Positions 1 through 5,565 of a stretch of 6,356 nucleotides of DNA are shown here, one piece after another. Source of the stretch: Desulfatirhabdium butyrativorans. GTDB taxonomy: Bacteria > Desulfobacterota > Desulfobacteria > Desulfobacterales > JAIFKL01. The first letter of the stretch is position 1; every line of letters starts with the position of its first letter. The notes beneath the pieces are model-generated. The model saw only the letters and a list, made by a program, of their open reading frames with translations. It searched no databases and was not told where the DNA came from. The stretch lies in NCBI GenBank assembly GCA_022736535.1, contig DZCT01000299.1:1-6356 (forward strand), written 5' to 3'. The position numbers were made by a program, and so were the translations under genes.

Positions 1-273
1 GAGGGTGAAGGATGGTCCTCCTATCATTGGGCAAACCCAAATGAAACAAGCGGTTCTCCCAAGCTGTCTTTAATTAAAAAAGTTCCCGGAAAAGTGACCT
101 ATACTGCTAAGTCTCCGGGTAAAAGCGGATTAAAAGTGACAGAAGAAATATTTTTGGGCGTCGGCTTTTATCTGAAATCCGATGAAGAATTTGAGAAAGT
201 CAAATCGCAATTTAAAAAATTAGGTTATAACCTCTGGGAAGCAGGGCGGCAGGAGCGTAACAATAACAAATGA
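1..273 (+). CDS. Cache-domain sensor protein, probably periplasmic, C-terminal fragment (5' end outside window)
   Basis: The frame is open from base 1 and ends at the TGA at 271-273, giving 90 residues. Residues 2-10 read GEGWSSYHW, followed by ANPN, then PKLSLIKKV at 20-28 and FLGVGFYL at 51-58. This order (GxGW-x2-Y-x-W, PK-S, x-GxGxY) is the C-terminal half of a Cache domain, the extracellular PAS-like ligand-binding fold of chemoreceptors and sensor kinases and of some stand-alone periplasmic proteins. After the Cache core there is only a charged helix (about 59-75) and a polar tail rich in N, R and K. No second membrane segment, HAMP or output domain follows, unlike a receptor. I infer a secreted or N-terminally anchored binding protein. 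Its start and any signal peptide are upstream of the window. It lies 231 bp before a chemoreceptor gene on the same strand, so a ligand-binding partner role is possible but unproven. Confidence 0.62.
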   Translation, partial: EGEGWSSYHWANPNETSGSPKLSLIKKVPGKVTYTAKSPGKSGLKVTEEIFLGVGFYLKSDEEFEKVKSQFKKLGYNLWEAGRQERNNNK

Positions 274-310
274 CAAGGGCGGGGGGTTCAATGCCGTTAA
301 ATTAAGCCCG

Positions 311-428
311 AACTCCCCCCTTGAGGGGGGCAGGGGAGGGTGTTTCCGGCGAGAAAGAGGTTTCCTCCGAAACGCTTACGCCGCCCCGCACACCCCCCCT
401 CCCCCTGCCCCCCTCAAGGGGGGGAGTT
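311..428. repeat. Long C/G-rich inverted repeat (arms 311-343 and 390-428)
   Basis: The left arm begins AACTCCCCCCTTGAGGGGGG and the right arm ends CCCCCCTCAAGGGGGGGAGTT-like, so the two arms are reverse complements over 33 and 39 nt, differing only in the lengths of G or C runs. They enclose a 46-nt loop (344-389). Each arm also contains its own small palindrome, CCCCCC-TTGA-GGGGGG. The run lengths differ in the way expected from slippage in homopolymer tracts. No T-run follows either arm, so it is not a classical intrinsic terminator, though the RNA hairpin could still block or protect transcripts. Repeats of this look are scattered between genes in several bacterial lineages; that is recalled, not searched. 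Confidence 0.85.
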
Positions 429-451
429 GCCGGAACACGCATGAGAAAAGC

Positions 452-479
452 GCAGAAACGCAAGATTTTGCGTCTCTGC
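452..479. repeat. 28-bp palindromic repeat ahead of the chemoreceptor
   Basis: The arms GCAGAAACGCAA (452-463) and TTGCGTCTCTGC (468-479) pair at 11 of 12 positions around a 4-nt loop, GATT. A relative of the same length lies at 5448-5475 and agrees at 23 of 28 positions, so this is an interspersed repeat family rather than a single chance hairpin. It ends 25 bp before the chemoreceptor start and would fold in the untranslated leader if transcription starts upstream of it. That could affect translation or mRNA stability, but no direct sign of regulation is visible. Confidence 0.8.
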
Positions 480-504
480 AAATCATTTCTGAGAGAGCAG
501 CCTT

Positions 505-2298
505 ATGATGAAATTCGGAATCTGGGAAAAAATGGGTATTGCATATAAAATTTTATCCATCACATTTGTCAGTTTGCTGTGTATTTTATTTCTGATGCAG
601 GTGGACAGCCGTCTGTCAAAAGAAGTGAATCAGGCTTTTTTAATAGATCAGTACGGGCTGGGGCTTGCTTTGCAGGTATCGGATTCTTTATTATCTGAAA
701 CAGCCTATCTCAACACATTGAATGAAGACCTGATACCGGTGATTCATAAAAATACTCAGATGATAAATGAAAGACTGTCCGGCTCGCACTTTATGAACAA
801 CGATAAAGACTTTATCGGGATTATGAATCTCATCCGAGTGAAAATCAGCGACTATCATGCAAGTTATGTTCAAACCGAACAAATCGTCGTCCGTATCAAC
901 CAAAACAGAAAAGAATTAATCACCAATCTGAATGCCAGCGACGCATTATTGACGAAAATGATAGACATGCTGACCGCTGAACATACTGAATTTATGATGA
1001 AAGGAGAAACTTTATCCGAAGGAAAAATGACATTGAGAGAATATCTGAAAGAATATATCGGTTTTCGTTCAGCGTTTATATTAAATCTCAATGAGCTTCT
1101 GTTTTCGGCAGATGAGGCTGTGTTTCTGGACAAAAACAAGTCGTTAAGCGGTAAAATGGCGCTGGTTTCCACGGATACGGTCAACCTGATTCAGGCTGTC
1201 AAAGATCAGAAATATACCGAAATATGGGTTCAAGTCGAAAATAATCAGAAAAAAATAACACAGGTTCAGGAAGAAATCTTCAGCGCATGGAAAAAAAAGA
1301 CAGCGATTGAAAATCTGCTGAAACTTAAAATGAAAGAAGTCAGATCGGGAACCGATTTGCTTGTCACTTATGCTCAGAAGAAAATGGAACGGATCAGCAG
1401 GCAGGTCAGACAGGTGAAGACCCTTTCGGTCATAGCGGCGATGATTCTGATGACAGTTTTAAACGGGTTGGTTATCATCGGCATCATGAGAACGATCAGA
1501 GGCGCCATAGACGGGCTTGACCGGGTGGCGGTTCAGGTGCTGGCAAGGTCTCAGCAGTTATCATCCGCCAGCCTGCAGCTTGCCGACGGCGCTTCCCGGC
1601 AGGCAGCGTCTGTCGAGGAAACCTCATCTTCAGTGGATGTGATGGCTGCCTTGTGCCGGCATACTTCAGAGATCACTCAGGGAACTGAAGCCTTTATGAG
1701 TGAAAACATTAAAGTCTCCGTCAGCACTTTGAAATCCCTTATGGAAATGACCCGGGAGATGGCGTCTGTCGAAGCAGACGGCGATAAAATTATTCATATT
1801 GTCCAAATGATAGATCAAATAGCCTTTCAAACGCGTCTCTTGTCTCTGAATGCGTCCATCGAAGCGGCGCGGGCAGGGCAGGCAGGCGCCGGATTTGCCG
1901 TTGTTGCCGATGAAGTGAAAAATCTGGCAACAAGGACCGCAGAAGCCGCAGGAACCACCCGGAAGCTATTGGATAATGCTGTAAGCCGCATTTCACAAGT
2001 TGCCGGTAAAATAACGAAAATCAATGATGAGTTTGAAACTATTATCGAAACAGCGACGCTGATCGGCGAAAAAACTTCCACCATTACAACTGCAAGTAAG
2101 GAGCAGGCAGACAGAATTGATGAAATTAATCATACGATGAATGAAATCAGCAAGATCACCCAGCAATATGCCGCATATACGCAGGAATCGGCTTCCGCAT
2201 ATCAGGAAATGAATGCACAGGCTGAACAGATGAAAGACTTGGTGAATGAACTGATGGGTCTGATTGAAGGGAAGAAAAATACAGCCTCAACCGCATGA
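505..2298 (+). CDS. Methyl-accepting chemotaxis protein lacking a recognisable HAMP domain
   Basis: This is an inner-membrane chemoreceptor that should signal through CheW and CheA to the flagellar or type IV pilus motor. Membrane segments lie at about 13-33 and 305-328. The 270-residue periplasmic part between them looks wholly helical, of the size of a helical bimodular (HBM) sensor, and its ligand is unknown. A first methylation-helix segment lies at 364-380 (SRQAASVEETSSSV). The conserved hairpin tip is at 437-478, with E453 and R456 matching the key tip residues E385 and R388 of E. coli Tsr. R444 replaces the Asn of the usual QTNLL. Only about 20-30 residues separate the second membrane segment from the coiled coil, too few for a HAMP. 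The C-terminus (GLIEGKKNTASTA) has no CheR-tethering pentapeptide. ATG 505 is chosen because GAGAG at 491-495 sits 9 nt upstream; ATG 508 is also possible. Family certain, ligand unknown. Confidence 0.95.
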   Translation: MMKFGIWEKMGIAYKILSITFVSLLCILFLMQVDSRLSKEVNQAFLIDQYGLGLALQVSDSLLSETAYLNTLNEDLIPVIHKNTQMINERLSGSHFMNNDKDFIGIMNLIRVKISDYHASYVQTEQIVVRINQNRKELITNLNASDALLTKMIDMLTAEHTEFMMKGETLSEGKMTLREYLKEYIGFRSAFILNLNELLFSADEAVFLDKNKSLSGKMALVSTDTVNLIQAVKDQKYTEIWVQVENNQKKITQVQEEIFSAWKKKTAIENLLKLKMKEVRSGTDLLVTYAQKKMERISRQVRQVKTLSVIAAMILMTVLNGLVIIGIMRTIRGAIDGLDRVAVQVLARSQQLSSASLQLADGASRQAASVEETSSSVDVMAALCRHTSEITQGTEAFMSENIKVSVSTLKSLMEMTREMASVEADGDKIIHIVQMIDQIAFQTRLLSLNASIEAARAGQAGAGFAVVADEVKNLATRTAEAAGTTRKLLDNAVSRISQVAGKITKINDEFETIIETATLIGEKTSTITTASKEQADRIDEINHTMNEISKITQQYAAYTQESASAYQEMNAQAEQMKDLVNELMGLIEGKKNTASTA

Positions 2299-2387
2299 CA
2301 TTTCCGAATCGCTGCTTTCTGCACCGCCGCCATATTTTTTTATTCATGTTTCTCCTCGATCCCGTGCGCCCTCTTGCGGAGGAAAAA

Positions 2388-2586
2388 TTTCCCACAGAGG
2401 ACACAGAGAGAAAAAGCCCACAGAGATCACAGAGATTTTAAAATAATTCTCTGTGCGCTCTGTGGGAAAAACCTCTGTGCGCTCTGTGGGAAAATTTTGG
2501 TTTCCCACAGAGGACACAGAGAGAAAAAGCCCACAGAGATCACAGAGATTTTAAAATAATTCTCTGTGCGCTCTGTGGGAAAAACC
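2388..2586. repeat. Tandem pair of identical 86-bp CACAGAG-type palindromic repeats
   Basis: Bases 2388-2473 and 2501-2586 are identical over 86 bp, 113 bp apart. Inside each copy, the left arm (2388-2409 in copy 1) pairs with the right arm (2448-2469) at 19 of 22 positions. A degenerate second left-type half-site lies in the loop (2417-2434). An extra right-type half-site lies between the copies at 2473-2490. With L for the 18-nt CCCACAGAGGACACAGAG-type half-site and R for its complement type, the order is L (2391), L (2417), R (2449), R (2473), L (2504), L (2530), R (2562). Both strands yield fortuitous reading frames rich in HRGHRE or LCALCG, the usual signature of such repeats being mistaken for genes. 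The zero divergence suggests a recent duplication or gene conversion. Confidence 0.92.
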
Positions 2587-2626
2587 CCTGCGAACAAAAA
2601 ATCCGATGCAGCCGACCACAATTTTA

Positions 2627-2656
2627 TTGCACAAGCTTCATAAATCATATTATATA
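2627..2656 (+). promoter_or_regulatory. Possible sigma-70 promoter of the HEAT-repeat gene
   Basis: TTGCAC (2627-2632) and TATATA (2651-2656) are separated by 18 bp; TATTAT at 2648-2653 is an alternative -10 with a 15-bp spacer. This is the AT-rich stretch just upstream of the gene and lies downstream of the repeat pair, so the leader would be about 30 nt. The region is AT-rich enough for such matches to arise by chance. Confidence 0.3.
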
Positions 2657-2692
2657 GAGCGCATATAAAAGAAATGAGGAGAAAGGAAGGAT

Positions 2693-5392
2693 ATGAATCT
2701 GCACAGATACGCAAATCCGGCAGTCGCCATATCGCTGATATATGCTGCTACAATCTTTTTTACCGGCAGCGGGGGATTTCCCCTGATTTGGATCACTGTC
2801 CTGCTGACCGCCCTGAACATGCTCATATTGACCGAATCGTTTTTTAAAGGAAAATCGCTTGTTCCCGGCATCATTCTGCTGAATGCGGCTCAGACGGCGA
2901 TTTTCTGCTGTCTGTACCTTCAGCTTGACAATATTCCGGGAGCAGTGCATTATGAGCATTCTGCATCGCCGATAATTTCCGACTGGCTGAAATTTATCGC
3001 GGTCAATATGCTGAAAGCGGCGGATGCGGCAGATATTGCCGACGGGTATCCGCAGGTTTTTTCCGGACCGCTGATGCTCGCGGCTCGGAGCATTCCTGCG
3101 GGGCTTGCGCTTTCCGCCCTGTATCTGATGACAGGCATGTTGTTTTTTGCCTTAATTTTCAAAGGAATCCAAGGCATTTCAAAAACGGACTCTTTTTCTG
3201 CGATAATGAAATGGGGCAGAATCGGGGGGCTGACAATTGCTGTGCTGCTGCTCATTCCCGCAAGCCGGGGCAGTACATGGGGCGACCGGTGTTTGTGGCC
3301 CCTTGACAATATATTGCGGACATTGGATTTCACCGATTTTTTTCAGATTTTCGGCATTCAGCTTCACAGCGCGGCGGCGCATCCGCAGGCGGCGGTTTTT
3401 TTCCGTATGATGATTGCGCTTTGCGCTCTTCTTTCGGCGTATCGCCTTTATTCATCGCTTATTACCGGGGGCAGAAAATCGCCTGAAGCGCTGGCTGCCG
3501 TCATCGTCTCCTCGGAGTACAGCACAAAAGACCGGGTGGATGCTATAAACGAACTGGAAAAATTCGGTCCTTTTGCCGCTTCAGCGGTCCCCGATCTGAT
3601 AAAAGTCCTGATCAGCAGCAATAAAACGGTCCGGGGCGCGGCAGCATCCGCGCTGAGAAAAATTGACGATCAGTGGGCGCAGAGCGAAAGCGCGCAGATT
3701 GCCGTACCGCATCTTCTGAATCTGCTGAAAAGCTACGATATCGGCACACGGGTAGGAGCGGTTGAAGTTCTGGGCGAATTCGGGGCAGGGGCAGGGGCTG
3801 CGGTGCCGGAACTTGTAAACGCTTTTACAGACAGCAATCTGACCCGAACAGCCGCGCAGACATTGTTAAAAATCGGAATGCCGGCTGTTCCCGATCTTGT
3901 CAGCGCGCTGGGAAATGAAGATGAGCATATCCGGCGCACGGTTCTTCAGACGCTGGAGGCAATTGATCCGCTGTGGCAGCAAAGCGAAGAAGCGGCTCAG
4001 AAACTGACCGGATTTGTGAAAGATTTGGGAAAAGTGGATATTTCTGCCCGCAATGCCGCAACCAGAGCAATCGGCGCCTTCGGCGCCGGTGCCGCGCCTC
4101 ATCTGGTGCGTCTGCTGACGCTCGGCGATGTTCGGTCCCTTGCCCTCAAAGCCCTGGAAGAAATCGGACCCGAAGCGGAACAGAAGGCTGTACCTTATCT
4201 TATTAATTTTATAGGGCATAAAGATAAGGTGGTCCGTGCGCTGGCAGCGGCTGCTTTGGAAAAAATTTCTCCTGAATGGCGGAAAAGCGAAAATGCCGTG
4301 AACGCGATTCCCTATTTTGTAAAATCGCTTCAAAACAGTTCGGAAGGCTCAACGGAGGGTTCTGATGACTGCGGAAGTCCTGCCGATGCCCTGGTGGAAA
4401 TCGGAACAGCTTCTGTTCAGCCGTTAGTGGAAATGATGGCGGGGGGCAGACAGGACATGCTGCCGACGCTGCTTCAGTCTCTGAAACGGATTGACCGGCA
4501 ATGGGCGCAGAGCGAAGGCGCACACAAAGCGGTTCCCCGTCTGATTGAATCGCTGAAAAACGGGCAGTGGTTTGTCCGTTATATCTCATCTGAAATTCTG
4601 GGAAAAATCGGTCCCGGGGCAAAAAAAGCGGTTCCGGGTCTTGTCAGACTGCTTCAGGACCCTGATCCTAAAGTGCGGGCTGCTGCCAAAAAAGCGATGG
4701 ACAAGATTCTTCTGAAAAACTCGCCGTATCAGTTGGAAGCGGAAGATGCTGCGGGAACTGAGACCCGTGAAGAAATTGCGAGTCTTATCAAACAGTTGAC
4801 AGAAGGAACGGGCATTGCCCGGAGTGAAGCCGCGCAGGCAATAGGAGAAATCGGTCCGGCGGCGGAAGAAGCGGTTCCTCATCTTGCAAAAGCCCTCGGA
4901 AACAGGGATTCAAAGCTCCGGACAGAGGCGGCTCATGCGCTGAAAAGAATTGACTCTCAATGGCAGCAGTATCCGAGCGTGCAGGAGATCATACCGGTTT
5001 TTGTGAAAGCCCTGTCAGACACAACTGCTGTTCCTGACTGCAATATGCCGGCAGAAGCCCTGAAAGAAATCGGGCCCGCGTCTGTCCGCTACCTTGCGGA
5101 GGCGCTCGCGGACAGCAACAAAGATATTGTAAATTCGGCGGCGAAATTTCTGGAGGAAAAATATCCGGACTGGACCCGGAGCGAAGGGGCCCGGGAAGCC
5201 GTGCCGAAGCTTGCAGAATCGCTCACCGACAGCCAGTGGTTTGTACGTCATGCGGCTGCGGAAGTTCTGGGAAAAATCGGACCCGGCGCGATAAAGGCGG
5301 TGCCTTATCTTGTAAAAATGCTGGCAGACAAAAATAAGGCGGTCCGGGACATCAGCAAAGAGGCTTTGAACAAGATAACGGTCAAGGTCTGA
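2693..5392 (+). CDS. Multi-pass membrane protein with large C-terminal HEAT-repeat domain
   Basis: The 899-residue product has two parts. Residues 1-260 carry about six hydrophobic segments (about 10-27, 30-48, 57-76, 133-156, 177-190, 235-256). Basic loops at 51-55, 157-176 and 259-263 fit cytoplasmic N- and C-termini by the positive-inside rule. Residues 281-899 form about 16 HEAT-like units. Ten carry an (E/K)-(I/F)-G-x-(A)VP-x-L core, for example EIGPEAEQKAVPYL at 490-503. Six carry a Trp variant, as in RIDRQWAQSEGAHKAVPRL at 599-617. HEAT arrays are helical solenoids that bind proteins, so I infer a membrane-anchored cytoplasmic scaffold or regulator; no catalytic motif is visible. Residues 490-672 and 719-895 are diverged copies of each other. 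The start is supported by GGAAGG just upstream and GAGGAG at 2676-2681. The membrane part is not a family I recognise. It appears monocistronic, flanked by repeat-bearing spacers. Confidence 0.93.
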   Translation: MNLHRYANPAVAISLIYAATIFFTGSGGFPLIWITVLLTALNMLILTESFFKGKSLVPGIILLNAAQTAIFCCLYLQLDNIPGAVHYEHSASPIISDWLKFIAVNMLKAADAADIADGYPQVFSGPLMLAARSIPAGLALSALYLMTGMLFFALIFKGIQGISKTDSFSAIMKWGRIGGLTIAVLLLIPASRGSTWGDRCLWPLDNILRTLDFTDFFQIFGIQLHSAAAHPQAAVFFRMMIALCALLSAYRLYSSLITGGRKSPEALAAVIVSSEYSTKDRVDAINELEKFGPFAASAVPDLIKVLISSNKTVRGAAASALRKIDDQWAQSESAQIAVPHLLNLLKSYDIGTRVGAVEVLGEFGAGAGAAVPELVNAFTDSNLTRTAAQTLLKIGMPAVPDLVSALGNEDEHIRRTVLQTLEAIDPLWQQSEEAAQKLTGFVKDLGKVDISARNAATRAIGAFGAGAAPHLVRLLTLGDVRSLALKALEEIGPEAEQKAVPYLINFIGHKDKVVRALAAAALEKISPEWRKSENAVNAIPYFVKSLQNSSEGSTEGSDDCGSPADALVEIGTASVQPLVEMMAGGRQDMLPTLLQSLKRIDRQWAQSEGAHKAVPRLIESLKNGQWFVRYISSEILGKIGPGAKKAVPGLVRLLQDPDPKVRAAAKKAMDKILLKNSPYQLEAEDAAGTETREEIASLIKQLTEGTGIARSEAAQAIGEIGPAAEEAVPHLAKALGNRDSKLRTEAAHALKRIDSQWQQYPSVQEIIPVFVKALSDTTAVPDCNMPAEALKEIGPASVRYLAEALADSNKDIVNSAAKFLEEKYPDWTRSEGAREAVPKLAESLTDSQWFVRHAAAEVLGKIGPGAIKAVPYLVKMLADKNKAVRDISKEALNKITVKV

Positions 5393-5398
5393 TACGGA

Positions 5399-5506
5399 CG
5401 GGTGCGGGGTTCGGGGTGTGAGGTTCGAGGCAAATATGAAAAATATGGCAGAGACACAAGATGCCGCGTCTCTGCCCCGAACCTCACACCCCGAACCCCG
5501 CACCCG
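5399..5506. repeat. Perfect 29-bp inverted repeat enclosing a nested 28-bp palindrome
   Basis: The outer arms, 5399-5427 and 5478-5506, are exact reverse complements over 29 bp; the left arm starts CGGGTGCGGGGTTCGGGG. Inside, GGCAGAGAC (5447-5455) pairs with GTCTCTGCC (5468-5476). The inner 28 bp (5448-5475) match the repeat at 452-479 at 23 of 28 positions, so one repeat family appears to be nested in another. The element begins 7 bp after the HEAT-gene stop codon. A transcript would form a very stable hairpin that could end or protect the upstream mRNA, but only TTTACC follows rather than a T-run, so I do not call it an intrinsic terminator. Confidence 0.92.
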
Positions 5507-5535
5507 TTTACCGTTCGATGGGCCGGCATTATAAA
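5507..5535 (+). promoter_or_regulatory. Possible sigma-70 promoter of the solute-binding protein gene
   Basis: TTTACC (5507-5512, 4 of 6 against TTGACA) and TATAAA (5530-5535, 5 of 6 against TATAAT) are separated by the optimal 17 bp. This begins immediately after the inverted repeat and would give a leader of roughly 24 nt carrying the strong AAAAGGAG ribosome-binding site. No operator was recognised. Confidence 0.4.
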
Positions 5536-5565
5536 CCATATATAACAGACAAAAAAGGAGATTGT

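Larger units (their letters stand above)
2299..2692. other. Gene-free intergenic stretch of 394 bp
   Basis: No convincing gene lies here. Bases 2299-2387 are unique sequence with a T-run (2335-2341) but no clear hairpin before it, so a terminator for the chemoreceptor gene cannot be asserted. Bases 2388-2586 are the repeat pair described separately. Bases 2587-2692 are AT-rich and hold the probable promoter and ribosome-binding region of the HEAT-repeat gene. Confidence 0.75.

Noticed and set aside
429..504. Promoter for the chemoreceptor, including a sigma-28 type
   Set aside because: No convincing -35/-10 pair or TAAA-N15-GCCGATAA-like match was found; the region is largely the palindromic repeat.
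321..548. Open frame starting TTG inside the C/G-rich inverted repeat and running into the chemoreceptor start
   Set aside because: Its composition (Pro/Gly/Arg runs) simply translates the repeat; it has no ribosome-binding site and overlaps the real gene.
2335..2341. T-run after the chemoreceptor gene as an intrinsic terminator
   Set aside because: No stable GC-rich stem could be found directly before it.
2388..2586. CRISPR array
   Set aside because: The repeats are palindromic half-sites in mixed orientation with short repetitive gaps; there are no uniform unique spacers and no cas gene.
2264..2714. Short frames on both strands with HRGHREKK or LCALCGK peptides
   Set aside because: They are translations of the CACAGAG repeat pair, a known source of false gene calls, and lack ribosome-binding sites.
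3866..4882. Several minus-strand frames and one alternative plus-strand frame inside the HEAT gene
   Set aside because: They repeat the periodicity of the HEAT units in the wrong frame and have no start signals.
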